64,000 nt of DNA from Streptomyces sp. NBC_00335. Its GTDB lineage: Bacteria; Actinomycetota; Actinomycetes; Streptomycetales; Streptomycetaceae. Position 1 is the first letter of the stretch. Each line of letters opens with the position of its first letter. The position numbers were made by a program, and so were the translations under genes. The notes beneath the pieces were generated by a model. It was given only the letters and a program-made list of their open reading frames with translations, did not search any database and had not been told where the DNA came from. Below, piece after piece: positions 24,780-32,697 of the stretch. Where the stretch lies: NCBI RefSeq assembly GCF_036127095.1, contig NZ_CP108006.1, forward strand, positions 7,555,501-7,619,500. The letters are read 5' to 3'.

Positions 24780-24838
24780 CCCCTGACGACGGACTGCGGC
24801 CCCGCCCGATGGGCGGGGCCGCAGTCCGTCGTCAGGGG
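24780..24838. terminator. 28-bp perfect hairpin between convergent genes
   Basis: An uninterrupted stem runs from 24780-24807 to 24811-24838 with a 3-base GAT loop. It starts 5 bp after the alginate lyase stop and ends 6 bp before the acyltransferase stop, so it can terminate both transcripts. It is the longest perfect inverted repeat I found in the window. Confidence 0.85.
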
Positions 24839-24844
24839 CAGGCC

Positions 24845-25567
24845 TCAGCCGGCTTCCTTGACCTGCTCCGGGGTCGGCGCGGTGCCGCCGAGGTGGGCCG
24901 GCAGCCACCAGGAGTCCTCGGCGCCCTTGGGCTTGGCCGGGTAGGCGGCCTGGGCGGCGTCCAGCAGCTCCTGCACCCGTCCGCGCAGCCGGCGGGTGAT
25001 GGCCCCGGCGTACTGGTCGGCGGGAGCCTCCAGCGGCTCGCCCACCCGCATCGTCACGGGGATGTGGCTGCGCTTGAGGTCCTTGGGGCGGCCCTTGGTC
25101 CACATCCGCTGCGTGCCCCACAGCGCCACCGGGATCAGCGGGACGCCGGCTTCCTGGGCCATGCGCGCCGCACCGGACTTGAAGCTCTTGAGCGTGAAGG
25201 ACTGGGAGATCGTCGCTTCCGGGAACACGCCGATGATCTCGCCCGAGCGCAGGGAGTCGAGCGCGTGCTGGTAGGCCGTCTCGCCCTGGGCGCGGTCCAC
25301 CGGGATGTGCTTCATCGCGCGCATCAGCGGACCGGACACCTTGTGCCGGAAGACCGATTCCTTCGCCATGAAGCGGACGAGCCGCTTCTGCGGGCGCGCG
25401 GTCAGCCCGGCGAAGATGAAGTCGAGGTAGCCGATGTGGTTCGACACCAGAACCGCCCCGCCCTTGCGCGGGATGTTCTCGGTGCCCTTCATGTCGATGC
25501 GGACGTCGAGCGCACGGAAGAGGGTGTGTGCGGCGCCGATTACCGGGGGGTAGACGAACTCAGCCAT
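24845..25567 (-). CDS. 1-acyl-sn-glycerol-3-phosphate acyltransferase-like protein (PlsC family)
   Basis: 240 aa acyltransferase for phospholipid or related lipid synthesis. The catalytic NHx4D block is SNHIGYLD. The second block reads FPEATISQSF instead of the common FPEGTRS, a variant seen in some actinobacterial paralogs. A short hydrophobic N-terminus and VPLIPVALWGTQR (block IV) are present. It stands alone between the terminator and the thioredoxin promoter. Confidence 0.87.
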   Translation of the reverse strand: MAEFVYPPVIGAAHTLFRALDVRIDMKGTENIPRKGGAVLVSNHIGYLDFIFAGLTARPQKRLVRFMAKESVFRHKVSGPLMRAMKHIPVDRAQGETAYQHALDSLRSGEIIGVFPEATISQSFTLKSFKSGAARMAQEAGVPLIPVALWGTQRMWTKGRPKDLKRSHIPVTMRVGEPLEAPADQYAGAITRRLRGRVQELLDAAQAAYPAKPKGAEDSWWLPAHLGGTAPTPEQVKEAG

Positions 25568-25761
25568 GTGGGGAGGCCCCGCTTTCTGCCTGGAGGTGCT
25601 CCCGGCCGGAAGTTACGGCAGCGTAGGTACGCGGCCATGGGGATCGTGCCCCATACGAGAGCCGCAGGCCAGCCCAGACGCCCGTGCCCGGCGAGATTCT
25701 CGTCACGCCGGGAATGCGGCGTGCCCGCGGGGCGCTTCGATCAGCGTATGAACGTACCGGG

Positions 25762-26154
25762 ATGATGGACGGGTGCCCGTACGGGCAGGCGACGGCGGAG
25801 ACGGGGGCGCGGGTGCGCGCAGGCGAGCGGGTCGAGGGTGTGGGCGAAGGCCGGCTGGGCATCGCCGAACTGGGCGCCGAGCCGGGGGAGCGGGCCACGC
25901 TCGTGCAGTTCTCCAGTGCCTTCTGCCAGCCCTGCCGGGCCACCCGGCGGATCCTGGACGAGGTCGCGGCCTTGGTCGGGGGCGTCCGGCACATCGAGAT
26001 CGACGCCGAGAAGAACCTGGACCTCGTACGGGCCCTCGGCATCGAGAAGACCCCGACGGTACTGGTCCTGGACGCGGAGGGCCGGATCGTGCGGCGGGCC
26101 GCCGGAATGCCGCGCAAGGCCGACGTGATCGCCGCCCTGGGCGCCGCCGTATGA
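25762..26154 (+). CDS. Thioredoxin-family protein
   Basis: 130 aa. The redox motif is FSSAFCQPCRATRRIL (CxxC = CQPC, unlike the classic CGPC), and the cis-Pro is in GIEKTPTVLVLD. An N-terminal extension of about 45 residues precedes the domain. There are two adjacent ATGs at 25762 and 25765 and no strong ribosome-binding site, so the start is approximate. There is no signal peptide. It likely acts in cytoplasmic thiol exchange. Confidence 0.82.
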   Translation: MMDGCPYGQATAETGARVRAGERVEGVGEGRLGIAELGAEPGERATLVQFSSAFCQPCRATRRILDEVAALVGGVRHIEIDAEKNLDLVRALGIEKTPTVLVLDAEGRIVRRAAGMPRKADVIAALGAAV

Positions 26155-26353
26155 GCCGGGCGCGGACCCGGCGGGCGCGGGGCGCGGCCCCCGGCCGGCG
26201 CGGGAGCCGGGCGTCCGGTGAGCCGGTACGCACGTCCGCACGCAGCGTGACGCGCCCTACATCTGCCCGTTGAGGCTTGACTGTGTACACGAGAGATCGC
26301 CAGGCTTGCGATATGCGGTATGAACTCCTGCTTTACGGACGGGACACCTCCTG

Positions 26354-26902
26354 ATGACGGCTCCGACGGCTCCGTCCCCACGGGTGGGCGCAGGCCTGCC
26401 CGGCTCGCCCGCGCTGTTGCGCTCGGTGTTCCGCCGGCACGCCGCGGGCGTCGCCGTGATCACCGCCGAGAGCGGCGGCCGGCCGGTGGGTTTCACCGCG
26501 ACCTCCCTCAACTCCGTCTCGGCGGACCCCCCGCTCCTGTCGTTCACCATCGGCACCGGGTCCTCCAGCTGGCCGGCGATACGGGACTCGGAGTACCTCG
26601 GGGTCCACATACTCGGCGAGCACCAGGAGGAGCTGGCGGGCCTGTTCGCCCGCAACGGGGCCGACCGCTTCGGACCTGCCACCGACTGGGCGCCCGGCCC
26701 GCACGGGGTTCCGGTCCTGGGCGGCGGCGTGCTGGCCTGGCTGGTGTGCCGGGTCGTGGCGCGGGTTCCGGCCGGTGAGCACCGGGTGATCATCGCGGAG
26801 GCGGTCGCCGGGGACCCGGCGGGAGACCCTGCGGGGGACCCGGCCGGGGAGGGCAGGCCGCTGCTGTACCACCAGGGGCGCTTCAACGCGTTGAGGGACT
26901 GA
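26354..26902 (+). CDS. Flavin reductase family protein (FMN-binding split barrel)
   Basis: 182 aa. RRHAAGVAVITAESGGRPVGFTATSLNSVSADPPLLSFTIG is the hallmark of flavin:NAD(P)H reductases that feed two-component monooxygenases. An in-frame 12-base repeat region encodes GDPAGDPAGDPAGE near residue 155, probably a tolerated loop expansion. A candidate -35 TTGACT (26277-26282) and the palindrome GTGTACAC (26283-26290) lie 64-77 bp upstream. No partner monooxygenase is adjacent. Confidence 0.87.
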   Translation: MTAPTAPSPRVGAGLPGSPALLRSVFRRHAAGVAVITAESGGRPVGFTATSLNSVSADPPLLSFTIGTGSSSWPAIRDSEYLGVHILGEHQEELAGLFARNGADRFGPATDWAPGPHGVPVLGGGVLAWLVCRVVARVPAGEHRVIIAEAVAGDPAGDPAGDPAGEGRPLLYHQGRFNALRD

Positions 26903-27103
26903 ATCGTCCCTGCTGGGGCCGGTTCCACCGGCGTTGGCCAGATCACAGTTCACCGGCCTTGCAACCTGGCGGAACCCGCTGTGTACTGACGAGTAACATT
27001 CCTGAACGGGGCGCGGGCCGCCCCGGCGGGAACGGCCCGAGATGGCGCCTATGCTGCCTGAACAAGGCGGTACCAGAAATGTCGATGCGGTAGGAGAGCC
27101 GGC

Positions 27104-27889
27104 GTGAGCCTGAGGATCGTTGTCTGTGTGAAGTACGTGCCCGACGCCACTGGCGACCGGCAGTTCACCGAAGACCTGACCGTCAACCGTGACGACGTCG
27201 ACGGCCTGCTGTCGGAGCTCGACGAGTACGCCGTCGAGCAGGCGCTGCAGATCGCCGACGAGGCCGACGACGCGGAGATCACCGTCCTGACGGTGGGCCC
27301 CGAGGACGCGAAGGACGCGCTGCGCAAGGCGCTGTCGATGGGTGCCGACAAGGCCATCCACGTCGAGGACGACGACCTGCACGGCAGCGACGTCATGGCC
27401 ACCTCGCTGGTGCTCGCCAAGGCGATCGAGAAGGCCGGTTACGACCTGGTCATCACCGGCATGGCGTCGACCGACGGCACCATGGGTGTTCTCCCGGCGA
27501 TCCTGGCCGAGCGCCTGGGCGTCCCGCAGGTCACCCTGCTCTCCGAGGTCAAGGTCGAGGACGGCGTCGTCACCGGCCGCCGCGACGGCGACTCGGCGAG
27601 CGAGCAGCTGGAGGCCTCCCTCCCGGCGCTCGTCTCGGTGACGGACCAGTCGGGCGAGGCCCGCTACCCGTCCTTCAAGGGCATCATGGCCGCCAAGAAG
27701 AAGCCGGTGGAGTCCTGGGACCTGGAGGAGCTGGAGATCGAGTCCGACGAGGTCGGCCTCGAAGGCTCCTGGACCGCGGTCGACTCCGCGACCCAGCGTC
27801 CGGCCCGCACCGCCGGCACGATCGTCAAGGACGAGGGCGAGGGCGGCAAGTCGCTGGCCGAGTTCCTGGCCGGCCAGAAGTTCATCTAA
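27104..27889 (+). CDS. etfB: Electron transfer flavoprotein subunit beta
   Basis: 261 aa, full length. MSLRIVVCVKYVPDATGDRQF begins the subunit, the AMP-binding side is intact, and YDLVITGMASTDGTMGVLPAILAERLG is the signature region. The GTG start at 27104 has AGGAGAG upstream. It is 59 bp upstream of etfA in the standard order. The heterodimer accepts electrons from acyl-CoA and other dehydrogenases and passes them to ETF-quinone oxidoreductase. Confidence 0.96.
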   Translation: MSLRIVVCVKYVPDATGDRQFTEDLTVNRDDVDGLLSELDEYAVEQALQIADEADDAEITVLTVGPEDAKDALRKALSMGADKAIHVEDDDLHGSDVMATSLVLAKAIEKAGYDLVITGMASTDGTMGVLPAILAERLGVPQVTLLSEVKVEDGVVTGRRDGDSASEQLEASLPALVSVTDQSGEARYPSFKGIMAAKKKPVESWDLEELEIESDEVGLEGSWTAVDSATQRPARTAGTIVKDEGEGGKSLAEFLAGQKFI

Positions 27890-27948
27890 GAGCTTCGGCC
27901 CCTTCTCAAACGCCCCCTGACTACTTCGCATTCGCAGGAGCATCCCCA

Positions 27949-28911
27949 ATGGCTGAAGTCCTCGTCTACGTCGACCACGTCGACGGCGCCGTCCGCAAGC
28001 CCACCCTCGAACTGCTGACGCTGGCCCGCCGCATCGGCGAGCCCGTCGCCGTCGCCCTCGGCGCCGGTGCCGAGGCCACCGCCGCCGTGCTCGCCGAGCA
28101 CGGCGCCGTCAAGGTCCTCACCGCCGACGCCCCGGAGTTCTCCGACTACCTCGTCGTACCGAAGGTGGACGCGCTCCAGGCCGCGTACGCCGCCGTGTCC
28201 CCGGCGGCCGTACTGTTCCCCTCCTCCGCGGAGAACAAGGAGATCGGCGCCCGCCTGGCCGTCCGCATCGGCTCCGGCATCATCACCGACGCCACCGACC
28301 TGGAGGCGGGTGACGAGGGTCCGGTCGCGACGCAGGCCGCGTTCGCCGCGTCCTTCAGCGTCAAGTCCCGCGTCTCCAAGGGCACCCCGGTCATCACCGT
28401 GAAGCCGAACTCGGCCCCGGTCGAGGCCGCCCCGGCCGCCGGCGCCGTCGAGGCGCTCGCCGTCACCTTCGGCGCCCTGGCCACCGGCACCAAGGTCACC
28501 TCCCGCACCCCGCGCGAGTCGACCGGCCGCCCCGAGCTGACCGAGGCCGCGATCGTGGTCTCCGGCGGCCGCGGCGTCAACGGCGCCGAGAACTTCCACA
28601 TCATCGAGGCCCTCGCGGACTCCCTCGGTGCGGCCGTCGGCGCCTCGCGCGCCGCCGTGGACGCCGGCTGGTACCCGCACTCCAACCAGGTCGGCCAGAC
28701 CGGCAAGTCGGTCTCCCCGCAGCTGTACATCGCCTCCGGCATCTCGGGCGCGATCCAGCACCGCGCCGGCATGCAGACGTCCAAGACGATCGTCGCGATC
28801 AACAAGGACGCCGAGGCCCCGATCTTCGACCTCGTCGACTACGGCGTGGTCGGCGACCTCTTCGCGGTCGTCCCCCAGCTGACCGACGAGATCAAGGCGC
28901 GCAAGGGCTAA
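27949..28911 (+). CDS. etfA: Electron transfer flavoprotein subunit alpha
   Basis: 320 aa. The C-terminal FAD-binding domain is complete: SGGRGVNGAENF, GASRAAVDAGWYPHSNQVGQTGKSVSP, LYIASGISGAIQHRAGM and INKDAEAPIFDLVDYGVVGDLF. AGGAG precedes the ATG. It ends at a strong terminator, so etfBA is a two-gene operon. Confidence 0.96.
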   Translation: MAEVLVYVDHVDGAVRKPTLELLTLARRIGEPVAVALGAGAEATAAVLAEHGAVKVLTADAPEFSDYLVVPKVDALQAAYAAVSPAAVLFPSSAENKEIGARLAVRIGSGIITDATDLEAGDEGPVATQAAFAASFSVKSRVSKGTPVITVKPNSAPVEAAPAAGAVEALAVTFGALATGTKVTSRTPRESTGRPELTEAAIVVSGGRGVNGAENFHIIEALADSLGAAVGASRAAVDAGWYPHSNQVGQTGKSVSPQLYIASGISGAIQHRAGMQTSKTIVAINKDAEAPIFDLVDYGVVGDLFAVVPQLTDEIKARKG

Positions 28912-28950
28912 AACCCTGTCGCAGGCGTTGACCTGCGAGTAAGTGGTCTC

Positions 28951-28985
28951 CGGGGCCGTGTGGTGTTTCTCACCGCACGGCCCCG
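28951..28985 (+). terminator. Terminator after etfBA
   Basis: A 15-bp stem (28951-28965 with 28971-28985, one G-T pair) around a TTTCT loop lies 39 bp after the etfA stop. CGGGGCCGTG pairs with CACGGCCCCG at its base. Confidence 0.75.
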
Positions 28986-29015
28986 AGTCGTTTGTCCCAG
29001 GCGGCGGAGGGACCA

Positions 29016-29044
29016 TTGACTGAGCGGAACCCCGTGACTAAATT
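29016..29044 (+). promoter_or_regulatory. Near-consensus promoter for DUF6986 gene
   Basis: TTGACT (29016-29021), exactly 17 bp, TAAATT (29039-29044). This is the best primary-sigma-type promoter in the window; transcription should begin near 29051, inside the first operator repeat. Confidence 0.7.
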
Positions 29045-29078
29045 CTGTAATGCGGATCTAAGATTCCGTGAAGCGGAA
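29042..29078 (+). promoter_or_regulatory. Tandem 16-bp operator repeats
   Basis: ATTCTGTAATGCGGAT (29042-29057) and ATTCCGTGAAGCGGAA (29063-29078) match at 12 of 16 positions and are spaced 21 bp, two helical turns. The second contains the dyad TTCCG-N5-CGGAA, a form used by IclR-family regulators. They overlap the predicted start site, so binding should repress. Confidence 0.6.
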
Positions 29079-29094
29079 AAGAGGAGAGTGCACG

Positions 29095-30393
29095 ATGGGT
29101 CAGCAGGAGAAGGTGGCGACGAGCCTCGCAGGCGCGGTCAGCGAGGGCATCAGCGCTTCCCTCAAGCCGGTGGACGCGGAACTCGCGCGCCACTACCCGG
29201 GCGACCCCGGCACCCGTCAGCCGATCCACACGGTCTACGTGCCCGGTGACGTCTTCGCCGCGGACACCATCCGGACCTGGGGCGACCAGGCCCTCGCGGC
29301 CCTCGACGAGCACGCCCCGGACGCCGCCACCTTCGCCAAGGTACTCGGCATCTCCGACGAGCTGGCCGTACCGGTCTACGACCGCGTCCGCGCCAAGCTC
29401 GCCTCCGAGCCCATCGAGGACCTCCGCGTCGACTTCGAGGACGGCTTCGGTGTCCGCTCCGACGAGGAGGAGGACCAGGCCGCGGCCCGCGCCGCCCGCC
29501 TCGTCGCCGAAGCCTTCTCCAACGGCACGAACGCCCCGTACATGGGCATCCGGATGAAGTGCATGGAGTCCAACGTCCGCGACCGCGGCATCCGGACCAC
29601 CGACATCTTCCTGTCGGGCCTGCTCGCGCACGGCGGCCTGCCCGAGGGTCTGGTCCTGACCCTGCCCAAGGTCACCTACCCCGAGCAGGTCACCGCCTTC
29701 GTGCAGCTGCTGGAGGCCTTCGAGACCGCCCGCGGCCTGCGCCCCGGCAGGATCGGCTTCGAGATCCAGATCGAGACCAGTCAGTCCATCCTGGCCTCCG
29801 ACGGCACCGCCGCGGTCGCCCGGATGATCGAGGCCTCCAAGGGCCGCGCCACCGGCCTGCACTACGGCACCTTCGACTACAGCGCCTGCGTCGGCGTCTC
29901 CGCCGCGTACCAGTCGAGCGACCACCCCGCCGCCGACCACGCCAAGGCGATCATGCAGGTCGCGGCCGCCGGCACCGGCGTGCGCGTCTCCGACGGCTCG
30001 ACCAACGTCCTGCCGATCGGCACCACCGAGCACGTCCACGAGGCCTGGAAGCTGCACTACGGCCTCACCCGCCGCGCCCTGGCCCGCGCGTACTACCAGG
30101 GCTGGGACATGCACCCGGCGCACCTGCCGACCCGCTACGCGGCCGTGTTCGTCTTCTACCGCGAGGGCCTGGAGACGGCCGCCGCGCGCCTGAAGGCGTA
30201 CGTCGCCAAGATCGAGGGCGACGTCATGGACGAGCCCGCCACCGCGAAGGCGCTGGCCGGCTACCTGGTCCGCGGCCTGGACTGCGGCGCCGTCGGCGCC
30301 GACGAGGTCACCGCCCTGACCGGCCTGACCCGCGCGGAACTCGACGCCTTCGCCATCCCGCGCCGCTCGGCGACGCTGACGGCCACCGCCTGA
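29095..30393 (+). CDS. DUF6986 family, HpcH/HpaI- or CitE-like aldolase/lyase
   Basis: 432 aa. The layout resembles the phosphoenolpyruvate/CitE-like TIM barrel. DLRVDFEDGFGVRSDEEED offers acidic Mg2+ ligands, GFEIQIETSQSIL a second Glu ligand region, and GLHYGTFDYSACVGV a later conserved strand. The start at 29095 has GAGGAG upstream; an in-frame codon at 29068 lies inside the operator. It is a single-gene unit with a consensus promoter, paired operator repeats and a terminator after it. Cleavage or condensation of an acyl-CoA or hydroxy acid is likely; the substrate is unknown. Confidence 0.82.
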   Translation: MGQQEKVATSLAGAVSEGISASLKPVDAELARHYPGDPGTRQPIHTVYVPGDVFAADTIRTWGDQALAALDEHAPDAATFAKVLGISDELAVPVYDRVRAKLASEPIEDLRVDFEDGFGVRSDEEEDQAAARAARLVAEAFSNGTNAPYMGIRMKCMESNVRDRGIRTTDIFLSGLLAHGGLPEGLVLTLPKVTYPEQVTAFVQLLEAFETARGLRPGRIGFEIQIETSQSILASDGTAAVARMIEASKGRATGLHYGTFDYSACVGVSAAYQSSDHPAADHAKAIMQVAAAGTGVRVSDGSTNVLPIGTTEHVHEAWKLHYGLTRRALARAYYQGWDMHPAHLPTRYAAVFVFYREGLETAAARLKAYVAKIEGDVMDEPATAKALAGYLVRGLDCGAVGADEVTALTGLTRAELDAFAIPRRSATLTATA

Positions 30394-31633
30394 GGCGTTC
30401 GGCAGTGACGACGTGGCCCGGCCGGGCGGATCCCGGCCGGGCCACACTGCGTCCTGTCGTCAGGTGGTGCGTCAGAGCCACGGCGGCGAGAGCGGCCACG
30501 AGCACGCACACGCCCTGCCAGCCGGCCCGGCCGTAGACGCGCACACCGAGCCAGGACCCGGCACTCCCGCCCAGGTAGGCGCAGGTCATGTAGGCGGTGT
30601 TGAGGCGGCTCCGCGCGTCGGCCCGCACGGCGAAGACCCGCGCCTGATTCGCGATCATGCCGGCCTGCATCGCGATGTCCAGCACCAGCGTGCCCACCGT
30701 CAGGGCGACCAGACCCGGCACGCCGCCCCGGACTCCCGCCGCGAGGACCGCCGCCGATACGAGGACCGCGAGCAGGCAGACGAGGTTCACCGGATCGGGG
30801 CCCCACCGGTCCACCATGCGCCCGGCGAGCGGAGTGCAGAACATGGTGGCCCCGCCGACCAGCGCGAGCAGCCCCACGGCCTGCGGCCCCAGACCGTACG
30901 CCGGACCCGTGAGGAGAAGCGCCGCACAGGTCCAGACGGCCGAGAACCCACCGAAGACGGCTCCCTGGTAGAGGCAGGAGCGGCGCAGCCGCGATTCGCT
31001 GCGCAGCAGGCGCAGGGAGTCGGCGAGCAGCGCCCCGTACGGCCGCCGGGCGGGCGGCGGCGTGCGCGGTACCGACACGGCCAGGACGGCCGCGAGCAGC
31101 AGGAGGAGAACGGCTGCCACCAGATAGGGGGCCCGCCATCCCAGCCATTCGCCGAGCGTCGCACCGAAGGTGCGGGCCAGCAGCATCCCGCCGATCGACC
31201 CGGCCAGCAGGGTGCCCAGCACCGCCCCTCGGCGGTCCGCGCCCACCAGCCCGGCCGCCAGCGGGACGATGATCTGCGCGGCCACCGTGGTGATCCCGGT
31301 GAACATCCCGGCGGCGGCGAGGAACCCGAGGCTCGGGGCGCAGCCCGCGGCGAGCAGACCCAGTCCGGTGAGGGCGAGCAGGGTGACCAGGAGCGGGCGG
31401 TGGGGGAACCGGTCGCCGAGCGGCACCAGAAGGAAGAGCCCGGCCGTGTAGCCGACCTGGGTGGCGGTCACCACCAGGGACGCCGCATCGGGGGAGGTGC
31501 CCAGCCCGGCGGCGATCAACGGGCTGATCGCCTGCGGGAAGTAGAGGGTGCCCACCGCGACCGCACAGACCGACGCCAGGGTCAGTACCGTCCTGCGGCT
31601 CATCTCGGCCTGCCGGCCCGCCGTTCGTGTCAT
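30308..31633 (-). CDS. MFS transporter
   Basis: 441 aa with about 12 membrane helices. The helix 2-3 loop motif is LVPLGDRFPHRPLL, typical of drug:H+ antiporters. It is divergent from an ArsR-type regulator with a 56-bp gap, so probably controlled by it. Oddly, the last ~45 residues (after THHLTTG) are Arg/Pro/Ser-rich, are encoded across the terminator hairpin and overlap the DUF6986 gene by 86 bp. The original stop may have been lost by frameshift. The start is 31633 or 31603; neither has a clear ribosome-binding site. Confidence 0.82.
   Translation of the reverse strand: MTRTAGRQAEMSRRTVLTLASVCAVAVGTLYFPQAISPLIAAGLGTSPDAASLVVTATQVGYTAGLFLLVPLGDRFPHRPLLVTLLALTGLGLLAAGCAPSLGFLAAAGMFTGITTVAAQIIVPLAAGLVGADRRGAVLGTLLAGSIGGMLLARTFGATLGEWLGWRAPYLVAAVLLLLLAAVLAVSVPRTPPPARRPYGALLADSLRLLRSESRLRRSCLYQGAVFGGFSAVWTCAALLLTGPAYGLGPQAVGLLALVGGATMFCTPLAGRMVDRWGPDPVNLVCLLAVLVSAAVLAAGVRGGVPGLVALTVGTLVLDIAMQAGMIANQARVFAVRADARSRLNTAYMTCAYLGGSAGSWLGVRVYGRAGWQGVCVLVAALAAVALTHHLTTGRSVARPGSARPGHVVTAERLRRWPSASPSGAGWRRRRVPRGSGRSGR
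30413..30445. terminator. 14-bp perfect hairpin
   Basis: GTGGCCCGGCCGGG (30413-30426), loop CGGAT, CCCGGCCGGGCCAC (30432-30445), 19 bp after the DUF6986 stop. It lies inside the 3' end of the convergent MFS reading frame. Confidence 0.75.
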
Positions 31634-31689
31634 GGAGGGAAGTCCACGGCACCCGCGGTGCACCGCAAATTGATGTAGCGTATTGCTTA

Positions 31690-32694
31690 ATGATCAGCTT
31701 CGAGCTCGGTGTCGAAGACCTCGCCGACACCCGCTTCGCCCTCTCGCCGCTCGGCGAGACCGTGCTGAGCCTGCGGGTGCTGCGCGAGCCGGGCCTGTCG
31801 GCGGTGCACCTCCCGTGGCGCAGGAGCGTGCTCGGCCGGCTCGGTGCGCTCGACACGGCTCTGCTGATGTCCCTGGTCGCCCAAAGGCGCACGCTGCCCG
31901 ACTTCCTGACCCCGCGGCCCGCGAGCTTCGCCCCGGACTTCGAGGCGGAACTCGCCGCCGTCCGGGCCACCTCCCCCGACACGGTCCGCCGCGACCTGTT
32001 GGCCGCGCACGCCCCGGACCCGCTCCCCGACCCGCTGAGCGCGGCGGATCGCGCCGATGACGCAGCGGTCGAGGTACTCCGCGACGACATCTGCGACCTG
32101 CTCCGCAGCTACTGGGAGGCGGCCGTCCGGCCGGCGTGGCCGCGGATGCGACTGTTGCTGGAAGCCGACATGACCTACCGCGCACGGCAGTTGGCCGTGG
32201 GAGGCGCGCGCCGGCTGTTCGCCGACATGCACCCGAACCTGCGCTGGAACGACGGCGTCCTGCACATCGGCGCGATGATCAACAGCCACCGCGTCGCCGC
32301 GTCCGGGCGTGGACTGCTCCTCCTGCCGTCCGTCTTCGTCCACAAGCCGGCGCCCCCGGTCAGCCCCGAGGAGCCGCCCACGCTGGCGTACCCGAGCCGG
32401 GGGGTGGCGACCCTGTGGACCCCGCCGCCCACCGCGGACGAACCCGCGCTCGTGGCGCTCATCGGCGCTCCCCGTGCCCGGCTGCTCGGCCTGCTCGACG
32501 AGCCGCTGGCAACGGGCGAGATCGCCCGCCGCTTCCGGGTCACTCCGAGCGCCGTTTCCCAGCACCTGCGGGTGCTGCACGCCGCGGGCCTGCTGAGCAG
32601 GGCGCGCGACGGACGACAGGTCCTCTACCGGCGCAGCCCGCTCGGCGACGAGTTGGCCGGAGACGCCCGGGCGGCCGGGAACCCGGAGCCGTGA
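31690..32694 (+). CDS. DUF5937/ArsR-type winged-helix regulator
   Basis: 334 aa. The N-terminal ~250 residues match the DUF5937-type domain (LGETVLSLRVLREPGLSAVHLPWRR; DMTYRARQLAVGGARRLFADMHPNLRW). The last ~70 form an ArsR HTH: LLGLLDEPLATGEIARRFRVTPSAVSQHLRVLHAAGLLSRARDGRQVLYRRSPLG. The start at 31690 is within AT-rich DNA and has no Shine-Dalgarno, so the mRNA may be leaderless. It likely represses the divergent MFS gene. Confidence 0.85.
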   Translation: MISFELGVEDLADTRFALSPLGETVLSLRVLREPGLSAVHLPWRRSVLGRLGALDTALLMSLVAQRRTLPDFLTPRPASFAPDFEAELAAVRATSPDTVRRDLLAAHAPDPLPDPLSAADRADDAAVEVLRDDICDLLRSYWEAAVRPAWPRMRLLLEADMTYRARQLAVGGARRLFADMHPNLRWNDGVLHIGAMINSHRVAASGRGLLLLPSVFVHKPAPPVSPEEPPTLAYPSRGVATLWTPPPTADEPALVALIGAPRARLLGLLDEPLATGEIARRFRVTPSAVSQHLRVLHAAGLLSRARDGRQVLYRRSPLGDELAGDARAAGNPEP

Positions 32695-32697
32695 GGG

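Noticed and set aside
31676..31685. TAGCGTATTG shared with the reverse strand near 40700
   Set aside because: A 10-bp match between two AT-rich promoter regions may be chance; neither flank is conserved.
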